Below, one piece after another: positions 17,410 through 26,749 of a stretch of 64,000 nucleotides of DNA. The notes under the pieces are model-generated. The model was given only the letters and a program-made list of their open reading frames with translations. It was not told where the DNA came from and ran no database searches. The stretch spans positions 162,361 through 226,360 of the forward strand of contig NZ_VJVZ01000009.1 of the NCBI RefSeq assembly GCF_007097145.1. Direction: 5' to 3'. Position numbers and translations under genes: made by a program. Every line of letters starts with the position of its first letter. The stretch's first letter is position 1. This DNA comes from Flavobacterium zepuense. Lineage in GTDB: Bacteria > Bacteroidota > Bacteroidia > Flavobacteriales > Flavobacteriaceae.

Positions 17410-18300
17410 CTATTTAGAGAATTGGCGCGCGATTTTCTCCGCTTTCTTACTCTCTGAATAATCGTAAAAACCTTCGCCAGATTTTACACCAAACTTACCG
17501 GCCCTTACCATGTTTACCAATAACGGGCATGGTGCATATTTAGGGTTTTTAAAACCATCGTGCATTACGTACAGTATAGACAGGCAAACATCTAACCCAA
17601 TAAAGTCGGCTAACTGTAGCGGACCCATAGGATGTGCCATACCTAATTTCATAACCGTATCTATTTCATACACGCCGGCAACTCCGTTGTAAAGGGTCTC
17701 TATAGCCTCGTTAATCATGGGCATCAATATTCGGTTAGCCACAAAACCAGGGTAATCGTTAACCTCTACGGGTACTTTACCCAGTTTTTCCGACAGCTCC
17801 ATTATAGATTTGGTAACTTCATCAGTAGTATTGTACCCACGGATAATTTCTACCAGTTTCATAATAGGAACTGGGTTCATAAAGTGCATGCCAATAACCT
17901 TGTCCTGCCTGTTAGTAACTGCCGCTATCTGCGTGATAGATATAGACGATGTATTGGTAGCCAGTATGGTATTGGAATCGCAAAACGCGTCAAGGTCTTT
18001 AAATATCTTAAGTTTAAGGTCTACATTTTCGGTAGCGGCCTCAACAACCAGGTCAACATTTACCACACCATCTTTAATATCGGTATAAGTAATAATATTG
18101 CCAATAGTTTTCATTTTGTCTTCGTTAGTAATGGTGCCTTTGGCAACCATGCGCTCCAGGTTGGCAGCAATGGTAGCCATACCTTTATCTAACGATTTTT
18201 CTGATACATCAATAAGCTTAACGCTAAACCCGCTTTGTGCAAAGGTGTGTGCTATGCCGTTGCCCATGGTTCCGGCGCCTATTACTGCTATGTTTTTCAT
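17410..18300 (-). CDS. 3-hydroxybutyryl-CoA (3-hydroxyacyl-CoA) dehydrogenase
   Basis: A 296-residue NAD-dependent dehydrogenase, normal length. It oxidises 3-hydroxyacyl-CoA to 3-oxoacyl-CoA in fatty acid or butyrate metabolism. The Rossmann motif 'GAGTMGNGIAH' is at residues 7-17. The catalytic region is 'GMHFMNPVP' and the helical dimerisation domain contains 'GFVANRI' and 'MKLGMAHPMGPLQLADFIG'. ATG at 18300 is clear. The 28-base gap to the upstream membrane protein suggests cotranscription. Direction and chain length of the substrate are not readable. Confidence 0.92.
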   Translation of the reverse strand: MKNIAVIGAGTMGNGIAHTFAQSGFSVKLIDVSEKSLDKGMATIAANLERMVAKGTITNEDKMKTIGNIITYTDIKDGVVNVDLVVEAATENVDLKLKIFKDLDAFCDSNTILATNTSSISITQIAAVTNRQDKVIGMHFMNPVPIMKLVEIIRGYNTTDEVTKSIMELSEKLGKVPVEVNDYPGFVANRILMPMINEAIETLYNGVAGVYEIDTVMKLGMAHPMGPLQLADFIGLDVCLSILYVMHDGFKNPKYAPCPLLVNMVRAGKFGVKSGEGFYDYSESKKAEKIARQFSK

Positions 18301-18328
18301 GATAAGTTTGTTTTGTATATGAGTTTGG

Positions 18329-18808
18329 TTAGTTTGTAAAATCTACAAGATCTGTAATTACATTGGTTTCAAGATTGCCCAAATAAACCAGCCTGCGTTG
18401 TATGTAAGGCCTGATCTCATTAAAGTTAGAATGGTATTGTTCAGAAATTTTAGCCACCTTTTTAGTGCCTGCCATTATGTATATGTATTCGTGGCGGGAG
18501 TACCTGCCCCATACACTGGAAGTAAAATATCCGGTAATATCGTTAAGGAAATACTTATGCGGCTTGCCGAAACCAAAATAGCGCTTTACGGTTAGGCTAT
18601 AATCGTCAAACGAAACCGCAACTATTTTTGTCCTGAACGAGTTGTATAAAGACAATACCCCGATAGCAGCAATGATATAAACAAATTTGCCGCCGGGTAC
18701 GGTAGTAAAAACACTTTTAAATATGCTTACATGCCAAAAAATAATCAGCACTACAAATACTAAATAGAGTACTGATACATAAGCAGTATATTTAAATTTA
18801 GATGTCAT
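18329..18808 (-). CDS. membrane protein with two transmembrane segments and PH-like domain
   Basis: A 159-residue protein of unknown function. Two membrane helices (about 9-27 and 41-57) are followed by a beta-rich domain of about 100 residues. This arrangement resembles bacterial PH-domain (bPH) membrane proteins, although no specific motif proves it. It lies upstream of the dehydrogenase gene in the same direction. Confidence 0.6.
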   Translation of the reverse strand: MTSKFKYTAYVSVLYLVFVVLIIFWHVSIFKSVFTTVPGGKFVYIIAAIGVLSLYNSFRTKIVAVSFDDYSLTVKRYFGFGKPHKYFLNDITGYFTSSVWGRYSRHEYIYIMAGTKKVAKISEQYHSNFNEIRPYIQRRLVYLGNLETNVITDLVDFTN

Positions 18809-18824
18809 TTGAGTGTAATAATGG

Positions 18825-18865
18825 GCAATTCAATTGTGAACGCATTGTGTTCACAATTGAATTGC
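18825..18865. other. perfect 17-base inverted repeat
   Basis: Arms 18825-18841 and 18849-18865 are perfectly complementary over 17 bases, with a seven-base loop. It lies between the stop of the Gfo/Idh gene and the start of the membrane protein gene. No T tract follows in either direction, so it is not a standard terminator; an operator or an mRNA-stabilising hairpin is possible. Confidence 0.7.
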
Positions 18866-18900
18866 TTAACATCTATAAGTATATTGGCCTGTAGCATGTA

Positions 18901-19866
18901 TTAACTTTTAAAGCACTCAATAATTCTATGGGCTACGCGAAGTGCTTCGGTGCCGTCTTCCAGCGTTACTACCGGGGTAGTGTTATTGTTTATGGCATCC
19001 GCAAAGGTTTCAAGTTCGTCTAAAATGGCGTTGTTGGCCTCAACATCAGGGTTATCAAAGTAAATTTGCTTTTTGATGCCCTCTGCGTTTTGAAGTATCA
19101 TATCAAAATCGCCGGGAACTTCGGGTGCATCCTTCATTTTAACCACCTCGCACACCTTGTCTAAAAAGTCGACAGAGATGTATGCATCTTTTTGGAAAAA
19201 GCGCGATTTGCGCATATTTTTCATAGAGATACGGCTGGCAGTAAGGTTAGCCACACAGCCATTTTCGAATTCGATGCGGGCGTTGGCAATATCCGGAGTG
19301 TCGCTTATAACCGACACACCGCTGGCATAAATATTTTGCACCTTAGATTTTACCACGCTTAATATTACATCAATATCGTGTATCATAAGATCTAAAACCA
19401 CAGGCACATCCGTTCCGCGCGGGTTAAACTCGGCTAATCGGTGCGTTTCTATAAACATAGGGTTTTCTATCTTGTGTTTGGTAGCTGTAAAAGCAGGGTT
19501 AAAACGCTCTACGTGGCCTACCTGTCCTTTTACATTACGTTCTTTAGCAAGCTGCATAATTTCTTCGGCCTCAGCAACGGTATTGGCAATAGGCTTTTCT
19601 ATAAAAAGGTGTTTGCCTGCGTTTATAACTTCTATGGCGCAATCGTAGTGCGAAAGGGTAGGGGTAACAATATCTACTACATCTACCGCCTGTATGAGTT
19701 CGCTTATTGTATCAAATTTTTTGTATCCAAATTCGTGTGCAACTTTATCTGCATTATCGCTGTTAGGGTCGTAAAAACCAACAAGCTCATATTTTTGGGA
19801 CTGGTTTAGCAAACGCAGGTGTATCTTTCCCAGATGGCCTGCGCCCAAAACGCCAACTTTTAGCAT
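18901..19866 (-). CDS. Gfo/Idh/MocA family oxidoreductase
   Basis: A 321-residue NAD(P)-dependent oxidoreductase. The N-terminal Rossmann motif is 'GVLGAGHLGKIH' and the family signature 'FIEKPIANTVAEAEEI' contains the catalytic Lys. A C-terminal alpha/beta domain follows with 'RGTDVPVVLDLMIHDIDVI', which carries the catalytic Asp/His pattern. The family acts on sugars or related polyols, and the substrate cannot be told here. A good promoter match lies just upstream. Confidence 0.88.
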   Translation of the reverse strand: MLKVGVLGAGHLGKIHLRLLNQSQKYELVGFYDPNSDNADKVAHEFGYKKFDTISELIQAVDVVDIVTPTLSHYDCAIEVINAGKHLFIEKPIANTVAEAEEIMQLAKERNVKGQVGHVERFNPAFTATKHKIENPMFIETHRLAEFNPRGTDVPVVLDLMIHDIDVILSVVKSKVQNIYASGVSVISDTPDIANARIEFENGCVANLTASRISMKNMRKSRFFQKDAYISVDFLDKVCEVVKMKDAPEVPGDFDMILQNAEGIKKQIYFDNPDVEANNAILDELETFADAINNNTTPVVTLEDGTEALRVAHRIIECFKS

Positions 19867-19882
19867 AAGAATATATTTTTAT

Positions 19883-19914
19883 CAAAAATAAGATTATTTA
19901 CAGTCAATTTCCAA
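19883..19914 (-). promoter_or_regulatory. promoter of the Gfo/Idh gene
   Basis: On the minus strand TATTTTTG (19890-19883) fits the flavobacterial -7 element TAnnTTTG and a TTG at 19914-19912 lies 21 bases upstream. Transcription would start about 10 bases before the ATG. Confidence 0.6.
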
Positions 19915-20031
19915 AAAATAGCATTCAAAACAACGATTGCACTGCGTTTATTTTTGTTGGCAAAGTTATTTTCAGCGCTTGGAAATTTAACAATTTGTTC
20001 ACTATTTTTACGGTTCAACAATATCTACGTT

Positions 20032-20679
20032 TTGAAAGACACCGCCAAACATCAGGGACTTCGTAATCAATTGGTAAGCGTACTGCAGCAAAAAGGCATT
20101 ACCGATAAAAATGTGCTGGAAGCCATTAAAAAAATTCCGCGCCACCTTTTTCTTAATTCCAGTTTTGAAGATTACGCCTACCAGGACAAGGCTTTCCCTA
20201 TAGGTGCCGGGCAAACCATATCGCAGCCTTATACGGTGGCTTTTCAGAGCCAGTTATTACAGGTGGAAAAAGACCACAAGGTATTGGAAATTGGTACCGG
20301 ATCAGGCTACCAAACGGCTGTTTTGTACATGATGGGCGCCAAAGTATATAGTGTAGAAAGGCAGAACGAACTGTTTAAATCCACATCGTTACTATTACCT
20401 AAGCTGGGTATTAGGCCCAAGCACCTTTCATTTGGCGATGGCTACAAAGGCCTGCCTAATTACGGCCCGTTTGACAGCGTTATTGTAACCGCAGGCGCAC
20501 CCATGATACCCAAGCCGCTTATGGCCCAGCTAAAAATAGGAGGCAGGCTGGTAATACCTGTTGGTGGCGAAAATCAACCCCAGATAATGACATTACTAAT
20601 ACGCAAAAGCGAAACCCAGTTTGAAAAACATGAGTTGGGCGAATTTAGGTTTGTACCTCTTTTAGAAAATAAAAATTAA
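20032..20679 (+). CDS. pcm: protein-L-isoaspartate O-methyltransferase
   Basis: A 215-residue SAM-dependent methyltransferase that repairs isoaspartyl residues in aged proteins. Motif I is 'VLEIGTGSGYQTAVL', and 'PIGAGQTISQPYTVA' is the family's substrate loop. The open frame extends upstream to an ATG at 19954, but family homology starts at 'KDTAKHQGLRNQL'. I therefore choose TTG at 20032; the longer version remains possible. A bidirectional terminator separates it from smpB. Confidence 0.9.
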   Translation: MKDTAKHQGLRNQLVSVLQQKGITDKNVLEAIKKIPRHLFLNSSFEDYAYQDKAFPIGAGQTISQPYTVAFQSQLLQVEKDHKVLEIGTGSGYQTAVLYMMGAKVYSVERQNELFKSTSLLLPKLGIRPKHLSFGDGYKGLPNYGPFDSVIVTAGAPMIPKPLMAQLKIGGRLVIPVGGENQPQIMTLLIRKSETQFEKHELGEFRFVPLLENKN

Positions 20680-20706
20680 TTATGCTGCGGCGGAGATGTA
20701 GTAAGC

Positions 20707-20733
20707 AAAAAGCCATCATAACGATGGCTTTTT
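20707..20733. terminator. bidirectional terminator between pcm and smpB
   Basis: Arms AAAAAGCCATC and GATGGCTTTTT with a five-base loop, flanked by A and T runs, lie between the convergent genes. Confidence 0.88.
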
Positions 20734-21189
20734 CTATTTGTATTCTTTCTTTATCCTGTCCAGGTCGCGTTTGGTGTCGCGTTCTTTCATGGTTTCGCGT
20801 TTGTCGTAGTTTTTCTTACCGCGGCAAAGGCCAATATCAAGCTTTGCCATACCTTTTTCGTTAGTGAACAACCGTAGGGGTATAATGGTTAATCCCTGGT
20901 TCTGCACGCTTTTTAAAAGGCTTTTAAGCTCTTTTTTGTTAAGCAGGAGCTTGCGTTCGCTTTTAGGTATATGAGTAAAGCTTCGGCTATAGGCGTATTC
21001 TTCTATACTGGTATTAATAGCAAACAGCTCATGCTCATGAAATTCGCAAAAGCTTTCGGCAATAGATGCCTTGCCCAGCCTTATGGATTTTATCTCAGAT
21101 CCTGCCAGTACAATGCCCGCCGTATACTTCTCGATTATCTCGTAATCAAACCGTGCGCGCTTATTTAATATGTTAACCGTTTTTTGCAT
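20734..21189 (-). CDS. smpB: SsrA-binding protein SmpB
   Basis: A 151-residue protein that binds tmRNA and brings it to stalled ribosomes for trans-translation. Hallmarks are 'NKRARFDYEI', 'GIVLAGSEIKSIR' and 'IGLCRGKKNYDKRET', with a basic C-terminal tail ('DLDRIKKEYK'). I choose ATG at 21189 because the family begins with MQK/MKK-type residues there; a longer frame starts at 21210. The tmRNA gene itself is not in this window. Confidence 0.95.
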   Translation of the reverse strand: MQKTVNILNKRARFDYEIIEKYTAGIVLAGSEIKSIRLGKASIAESFCEFHEHELFAINTSIEEYAYSRSFTHIPKSERKLLLNKKELKSLLKSVQNQGLTIIPLRLFTNEKGMAKLDIGLCRGKKNYDKRETMKERDTKRDLDRIKKEYK

Positions 21190-21244
21190 AAGGACTGCAA
21201 ATGTAAGCACAAATGTTTAATGCACCAACAGCATTAAGAAAGTG

Positions 21245-21727
21245 TTACGTTTTAATGAGCTCGTGGGTAATTTTACTGCCTGTAACGGTTATTTTGTACA
21301 GGTAGCCAAACTCATTATCGGGTATATCAGGATATGTTTTTTCTAAAAGCAACTCGTTAATTGCGGCCGGTATGGTATTGCTGTGTCCTACAATAAGCAA
21401 TGTTTTGCCACGGTATTTATTGGCAAGCCCCATTAAGGGCATATCGGGGTCGTAGGTTTCAAACAGGTGTTTGTTTTGTGCTTCGCCTATGGGCCAGGCG
21501 GTAAGGGCTGTACGTTTATAGCTGGTTACAAAAAAGTAATCAATAGGTTTGTCTTTAAAATACTGTGCCCATTTTGCTGCACGGGCCTTACCGGCTTCAG
21601 ATAACTCAGGGTCGGCACTGTTATCAACCTTTTCGGCATGGCGAATAAGGTAAATAGTAGTGGTAGCGCTTTGGCTCCATAATTTGGTAAAGAACAGGAA
21701 GGTTATAACAAGGTAAATGTTTTTCAT
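21245..21727 (-). CDS. histidine phosphatase (phosphoglycerate mutase-like) with signal peptide
   Basis: A 160-residue protein with an N-terminal hydrophobic segment ending near 'LWSQS', suggesting export. The catalytic histidine is in 'IYLIRHAEK' and the second conserved histidine in 'LLIVGHSNTIP'. The family removes phosphate from varied substrates; a periplasmic SixA/PhoE-like role is plausible but the substrate is unknown. Confidence 0.85.
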   Translation of the reverse strand: MKNIYLVITFLFFTKLWSQSATTTIYLIRHAEKVDNSADPELSEAGKARAAKWAQYFKDKPIDYFFVTSYKRTALTAWPIGEAQNKHLFETYDPDMPLMGLANKYRGKTLLIVGHSNTIPAAINELLLEKTYPDIPDNEFGYLYKITVTGSKITHELIKT

Positions 21728-21785
21728 AGGATGAAGTTGAATTATTATACTAACATCTAATTTTATTATTTAGTATTTTTACGGC

Positions 21786-22016
21786 ATGGAAAAACCTACT
21801 TCTAACAACCCGATGCACGGCATTACCCTTAAAAAGATATTGGAAGACCTTGAAGCTTTTTACGGCTTTGATACCCTGGGCGAACTCATAAACATTAAAT
21901 GTTTTAATGATAACCCCAGCATTAAATCAAGCCTTACCTTTTTGCGTAAAACCGACTGGGCACGCAAAAAGGTAGAAGAACTTTATATTAAAACACTGCC
22001 CAAACTAAACGCTTAA
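21786..22016 (+). CDS. DUF2132 (VF530-like) small DNA-binding protein
   Basis: A 76-residue protein that matches the VF530/DUF2132 family in length and pattern: '[12 protein letters not shown]', 'YGFDTLGE', '[22 protein letters not shown]' (shown in part). The family is small, helical and annotated as DNA-binding on structural grounds. Its last bases overlap the end of the convergent 520-residue membrane protein by four bases. Confidence 0.85.
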   Translation: MEKPTSNNPMHGITLKKILEDLEAFYGFDTLGELINIKCFNDNPSIKSSLTFLRKTDWARKKVEELYIKTLPKLNA

Positions 22017-23575
22017 GCCTCGGCAATGCCTTTCCATTTTTTTATAGATACCGTAAAAAAGTACATGTAGGCAAATACCAGTAGGATATTAAGTGCTACA
22101 ATAAGCATAATGTAGTTTTCTAAGAATAGGTATACAGGGTTGTAAATAGTAACGTATCCTTCATCAACCGGGATTTGCTCATTAAACTCTTTAGATATAT
22201 CAAAAACAATGGCGGCTATTACCGGTATAACTGCGGGCAGCAGCCATAGTAAATGGTTGATTATTATAGCCGATATACCCTTGCTTGCATTCTTTTTTGC
22301 AATGTATATAAAGTAGCATAGTAATAAAAGCACAATTACTACCCATATAGTCAGGAAAAAGAACTCATCGTCTATCAGCATTACATTCCTGAAAAAAACA
22401 TTGGTAATAAGTGCCGACACTACTCCTGTAATTATAGCGGTAACCCCAAAGCTTACCAAGGCTATAAGCCAATCCCTGCCCGATGTTACCCTGAATGAAA
22501 AGATTATAAGTGAAAGCCCAATGCTTAAATACAGTACAACAATTAGTATTTCGGGTTGTAAAGGAGGGTTTGTCCATCCTTCAGAAATTTTAGAGTAAGC
22601 ATATTCTAACTGATCTAAAGGAATATAGTATTTAGGGTCTATTTCTTTTTTGCCATCAACAATACGCACAATGTTAGACTCGGCATCATACTTTAAGGTC
22701 AAATCGTATTCTGAAAGATCCTCATTTAGATCTGAATTTCTTTCGTAACGATAATCATACCCGTGTACCGGGGCATAATCATTTGCACCGATTACAAGGT
22801 ACTTGTTAAAATCGGGGTAATTGTAAACATTATCCAGCCATTGCTGCGGGGTTAGGTTCGCTTTTAAATTATGCTCTTTTGCAATTTGTAATAGCTGTTG
22901 CATAACATGGTTAACCGAATCTTTTTTGTTAGCAACAAGCCATTGCTGTACAGTAACCCTGTTAACTGAATCCTGTTCATGATCCTGTAGCGAAAATGAA
23001 TATGTTTCCATATTAACCAAAGACCTAAACAGGTATTTTTTGCCTTTATACGTAAAATACTCGCGATGTATATTTTTTTCATTAATTATAGTGTCAGCTT
23101 CAAAATGCCAGGTATTATCGGCAAACATAGATGCCTTGCTTATAACATCGAGTCTTTTTAGCGCTTCGGCTTCTGTATAGTAGCCTTTCAGCCTTACTTC
23201 CTTACCGTATAAAAAGCTTACAGTATACAGGCAGTTAATAAGGCATATAACAAAGATGAGCAGCCATTCTTTATATAACGAGGCCTTTTGCTTTGGATAA
23301 AAGTATTTGTAAGCATTGTTCCTTAAGTAATATACCAGCCATATGATAAACAATAGTAACGATAGTATAACGCTAAAAAAAGTTACAAAAGCAATGGTTT
23401 CATCAACATAATAGTCGGCTGATTTGTACTCTGTAAAATCTATAGCACCATAAATATATCCCCCAATAAAAAAGATAATATTTATTACTGTAGCTATTAT
23501 AAGTGCAGTAACGATCCTTGTATTCCACAACAGCGGATGGTTAAGTAACAGGCGGTTTTGTATTTTGTTAAACAT
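22013..23575 (-). CDS. eight-helix membrane protein, probable ABC permease partner
   Basis: A 520-residue integral membrane protein. Three N-terminal helices (to about residue 125) are followed by a large hydrophilic loop of about 200 residues, probably outside the cytoplasm, and then five more helices. I do not recognise the family. It begins 15 bases after the stop of an ABC ATPase gene, so it is most likely the permease of that transporter. Substrate unknown. Confidence 0.65.
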   Translation of the reverse strand: MFNKIQNRLLLNHPLLWNTRIVTALIIATVINIIFFIGGYIYGAIDFTEYKSADYYVDETIAFVTFFSVILSLLLFIIWLVYYLRNNAYKYFYPKQKASLYKEWLLIFVICLINCLYTVSFLYGKEVRLKGYYTEAEALKRLDVISKASMFADNTWHFEADTIINEKNIHREYFTYKGKKYLFRSLVNMETYSFSLQDHEQDSVNRVTVQQWLVANKKDSVNHVMQQLLQIAKEHNLKANLTPQQWLDNVYNYPDFNKYLVIGANDYAPVHGYDYRYERNSDLNEDLSEYDLTLKYDAESNIVRIVDGKKEIDPKYYIPLDQLEYAYSKISEGWTNPPLQPEILIVVLYLSIGLSLIIFSFRVTSGRDWLIALVSFGVTAIITGVVSALITNVFFRNVMLIDDEFFFLTIWVVIVLLLLCYFIYIAKKNASKGISAIIINHLLWLLPAVIPVIAAIVFDISKEFNEQIPVDEGYVTIYNPVYLFLENYIMLIVALNILLVFAYMYFFTVSIKKWKGIAEA

Positions 23576-23590
23576 AGTGTGTGGGGAAGG

Positions 23591-24733
23591 TTAGGACACA
23601 AAGAAACGTCTTGTAGAGTTAGAAATATCACGGAAGTAAGCCAACGGAACCTGCCTCTCTGTAACCAGTTGTAAGAAGCTGTGTACAGTAGTGGCATCAT
23701 TAAACGTGGCAATATAGGTACCGCCGTTAAACTGTAATGATACAAGCCCAAAATGGCTCAGGACGTCATTAAGCATGCTTTGCGACCACTCGCTTTCAAA
23801 CTCTATAACGAGTTGCGTTTGTTGTGCTTCGGCATCGTAAAGGTTTTTTTGTACGCCATGTTTTAAAAAGATAACCTGATCGGAAGTTTTCTCTACCTCA
23901 TACAATTGCTGCGAACTTAAGATGATGCCTAACGGACGAAAAGGCGATTTAGCAATGGCTCTGAAATCTTCCAGCACGGTTTGCTGTGCCAATATATCCA
24001 GGTTAGCGAGGGGTTCGTCTATCAATAATACCTTAGGCTTGCGAAGGAGCATACGCGCCAGCTCGAAACGCATTTTATAGCCTGATGAAAGGTCTTTCCA
24101 CTTGTGTTGCCTGTATTTTCGCAGGCCGAGCCTTGCAATGGTAAGTTGCACAATAAGGTGGTTCTCATCCGGACTGTAACCGTACATGGCAGCCGTAAAA
24201 ACCAAATTCTCAAACATAGAGCCGCGCCAGGTATCGGTACGTTGGGGTATGTATACCAGTTTAGTACGCCGGTCGTACTTATCGTCATACTTAAAGTTAT
24301 AGTTTAAATTGCCCGATGTAGCAAACAATTCGCCACACAGCAGGCGCAGCAGGGTAGTTTTGCCGTTGCCGTTTTCGCCTACAAGGCCTATAATATCGCC
24401 TTCAAACAGCTCTATATTTACAGGGCCTAAAGCAAAAGCAGCAGGGGAGTAGGCCTTTTTAAGGTCTATTGCCTCCAGTATTTTGTTCCTCTCGCCCAAC
24501 GGTTTGGTTGATAAGTACGAGTAAAGATCGTCTAAAAGCGCATCAAGCTTTTGTTTAGTGTCGGCACTATTGGGCTTATCATCCAGCCAGTCTAAAAGAT
24601 CGGCTGTTTTTTTGTAGAAATCAACCTGCCCGGTATCAAGCGTAAAATCAATTATACGTTTTACAACAAGTGCGTAGTCATCAAACTTAAGGAGTTCGCG
24701 TACTTCGTTAAACTGTTTTTTAAATTCGTTCAT
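23591..24733 (-). CDS. ABC transporter ATP-binding protein with N-terminal helical extension
   Basis: A 380-residue ATPase. An unusual helical extension of about 80 residues precedes the nucleotide-binding domain. Walker A is 'GENGNGKTT', the signature is 'LSSGYKMRFELA' and Walker B is 'VLLIDEPLANLD'. A C-terminal beta-rich stretch of about 70 residues follows, as in some export ATPases. It forms an operon with the downstream membrane protein. The fusion of helices to the N-terminus differs from standard exporters. The cargo is unknown. Confidence 0.85.
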   Translation of the reverse strand: MNEFKKQFNEVRELLKFDDYALVVKRIIDFTLDTGQVDFYKKTADLLDWLDDKPNSADTKQKLDALLDDLYSYLSTKPLGERNKILEAIDLKKAYSPAAFALGPVNIELFEGDIIGLVGENGNGKTTLLRLLCGELFATSGNLNYNFKYDDKYDRRTKLVYIPQRTDTWRGSMFENLVFTAAMYGYSPDENHLIVQLTIARLGLRKYRQHKWKDLSSGYKMRFELARMLLRKPKVLLIDEPLANLDILAQQTVLEDFRAIAKSPFRPLGIILSSQQLYEVEKTSDQVIFLKHGVQKNLYDAEAQQTQLVIEFESEWSQSMLNDVLSHFGLVSLQFNGGTYIATFNDATTVHSFLQLVTERQVPLAYFRDISNSTRRFFVS

Positions 24734-24787
24734 TGGCTGTGGAGTAGGTTATCAAATGTATTAAAGAATAGTTAATAAAGGGCAAAA

Positions 24788-24814
24788 AAAAATCTTCCGG
24801 CCAGGAAGATTTTT
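24788..24814. terminator. terminator of the small lipoprotein gene
   Basis: Perfect 11-base arms (24788-24798 and 24804-24814) with a five-base loop; an extended T tract follows in the minus direction, 20 bases after the stop at 24835. Confidence 0.9.
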
Positions 24815-24834
24815 GAATACTTTATTTGAGTAAT

Positions 24835-25251
24835 TTACGGTTGTGTTACAACTATAGTCCTTACAATAGGAGAAGCTTCTGTAGCAGTTATAAACCTAAG
24901 TTCATAAGTACCCGCCGCAGCTGCCTGAAAAGTGTACGGCTTGGTAACCATCGTGGTAACTTCATTACACTGGCAGCCCGTTTTATCTAACAATACAGCC
25001 ACCTTTTTAGGAAAAGTAGTGTCTTCATTAAAGCTATTAAACGTTTCGCAACTTGTCATAGTTTGAAAGCTAACATTTAATGTTATTGGTACACCAACTG
25101 CGGTAGAATCGGAGCCGGTAACATTTTGTGCTGCAGCATAATATTGGGTAAAACAGTAACTTTCGTTTTCATCGCCATCAAGGCTACATGCTGTAACTAC
25201 AGATACTGCTATCACTAATAGTGCGATAAATTTAAATTTAAAGGTCTTCAT
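24835..25251 (-). CDS. small putative lipoprotein, 138 aa
   Basis: A short protein with a signal sequence and lipobox 'VVTAC', placing lipidated Cys at residue 22. The mature part has five more cysteines ('SYC', 'TSC', 'TGCQC') and a beta-rich pattern ending in 'RTIVVTQP'. I do not recognise the family. It stands alone with its own terminator. Confidence 0.7.
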   Translation of the reverse strand: MKTFKFKFIALLVIAVSVVTACSLDGDENESYCFTQYYAAAQNVTGSDSTAVGVPITLNVSFQTMTSCETFNSFNEDTTFPKKVAVLLDKTGCQCNEVTTMVTKPYTFQAAAAGTYELRFITATEASPIVRTIVVTQP

Positions 25252-25315
25252 AAAAAAGATTATTTTAGGTGTAGATGAAATTTACATCAAAAGGTTGCGT
25301 GCAAAGTTAACTTTT

Positions 25316-26167
25316 TTATGAAAAAACTGCCACAGTAAATCCGGCTGAATATTGTTTGCCTGGTTCCAGGAGTACAATTCCTTCTTTTTCAATGAGGTTG
25401 CCTAAGGATGTAGCCGCATCAGAATATCCCTGCCAAGGCTCTATGCATAAAAACGGTGCGTCTTGTTTTGTCCAGATACCCATATGCGGAAAATCGGGAA
25501 AGGACACCTTTATATAATCGCTGCCATTTTTTTGGATGGTTATGGCATCCGACTCCAATTGCTTAAAAATAAGCGCATCGTTTTTAAAAAGATCGTATGA
25601 TAATGGCAGTATGCCATCCTGTGCAGGTAGCGTAACGGTTTTATCGCTTATAAGGTCGTTTTCGAGCTGGGTACTTACTAATGGCTCATTCTTTTCAAAC
25701 TTCAGACTATAATCTCTAAAATTACCTGGAAGTGCAAAAGCCGGGTGTGCCCCAATAGAGAAGGGCATGGCCTCATCGCCCTTGTTAGTTACGAAATAAT
25801 CCAGCCTAAGCGTGTTATTCTGTAAGGTGTATTTCAGTTCCAGTTCAAAATCAAACGGGTACTGAATTTTTGTATCGTTGTTTGATGATAATGTAAAGGT
25901 AGCTGTACTTTCAGTCTGCTCTTTAAGATTAAAAACATTATCGCGGGCAAAACCGTGTCGCGACAATGCGTGCACCTGCCCTTTGTACAAGTAGGAGTTA
26001 TTTTTTAGCGTACCTACAATGGGGAAAAGTACCGGTGAGTGCTTTCCCCAAAATTCAGGGTCGCCTTCCCAGATAAATTCCGTTGAGTCGTTTTTTAAAG
26101 AATTAAGTTCGGCCCCTTTGGGGTTAATGGTCGCCGTAAGCTGCCCGTTAGTAATCTTGATGTCCAA
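25316..26167 (-). CDS. aldose 1-epimerase family protein
   Basis: A 283-residue GalM/LacX-like protein that converts alpha and beta anomers of sugars. The first part contains 'WEGDPEFWGKHSPVLFPIVG', then 'LSRHGFARD', 'FSIGAHPAF' (catalytic His) and 'FLCIEPWQGYSDA' (catalytic Glu). The start ATG at 26167 sits 11 bases after the stop of the SRPBCC gene, so both probably share a transcript. Confidence 0.88.
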   Translation of the reverse strand: MDIKITNGQLTATINPKGAELNSLKNDSTEFIWEGDPEFWGKHSPVLFPIVGTLKNNSYLYKGQVHALSRHGFARDNVFNLKEQTESTATFTLSSNNDTKIQYPFDFELELKYTLQNNTLRLDYFVTNKGDEAMPFSIGAHPAFALPGNFRDYSLKFEKNEPLVSTQLENDLISDKTVTLPAQDGILPLSYDLFKNDALIFKQLESDAITIQKNGSDYIKVSFPDFPHMGIWTKQDAPFLCIEPWQGYSDAATSLGNLIEKEGIVLLEPGKQYSAGFTVAVFS

Positions 26168-26177
26168 AAGTGAAAAA

Positions 26178-26609
26178 TTAAAGCGTTTTTACTGTTTCTT
26201 CGGCCAGTGCTTTTATCCGTTGCGATGCCGTTTGCCCAAAGATAGTATTTTCATTAAAATATTTTTCGCCCTCTGTTAATATTGCAAAATCGCCTATTTG
26301 GGTAGTAAGCCATGTGTGCCCATCTGCATCTTCAGAAAGTGAGTATATATAGCCTATCGTGGTTACCTCTTCCTCCCAGGTAGGTTCAAATAACCTGTAG
26401 CCAAGTGTTTGGTTTATAACAAATTCTGACACGGTTAGCCTGCGGTCAGGGTATTGTATAATTGTTGCGGGAACAATATCGTAGTCGCCAAAATCTTCCG
26501 GCAGCATACCCCATTGCCTTATGTATTGGGGCTTAGTTAGTATCTCCCACACATGGCTAATTGGTGCCTCTATCTTTATGCTGTTCTTTACAATAAGTGA
26601 CTTGCTCAT
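26178..26609 (-). CDS. SRPBCC domain protein (AHSA1-like)
   Basis: A 143-residue single-domain protein of the START-like SRPBCC fold. The family start 'IEAPISHVWEILTKPQYIRQW' is clear, and the C-terminal helix closes the fold. Members bind hydrophobic ligands or act as Hsp90 co-chaperones; no specific role can be assigned. It precedes the aldose epimerase gene. Confidence 0.8.
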   Translation of the reverse strand: MSKSLIVKNSIKIEAPISHVWEILTKPQYIRQWGMLPEDFGDYDIVPATIIQYPDRRLTVSEFVINQTLGYRLFEPTWEEEVTTIGYIYSLSEDADGHTWLTTQIGDFAILTEGEKYFNENTIFGQTASQRIKALAEETVKTL

Positions 26610-26706
26610 AGTGTATTGATTTTTAAGGTGTAATTTTTAAAAGTACTAAATCTACACCGATTGCGTAGTGTTTTTAACGATATTTTAAAATACACAAGCA
26701 TAAAAA

Positions 26707-26725
26707 AAGCAGCCTAATACTGCTT
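26707..26725 (-). terminator. weak terminator after the 66-residue protein gene
   Basis: Arms AAGCAG and CTGCTT with a seven-base loop; seven T residues follow in the minus direction. Located 25 bases after the stop of the 66-residue protein gene. Confidence 0.6.
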
Positions 26726-26749
26726 AATATATTGTCCTTCAAAGATGTA

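Noticed and set aside
19954..20031. Longer pcm frame from ATG 19954
   Set aside because: The 26 additional residues do not resemble the family; the region also holds a -7-like element. Kept as a possibility only.
21190..21210. Longer smpB start at 21210
   Set aside because: The seven additional residues are not typical; ATG 21189 fits the family start.
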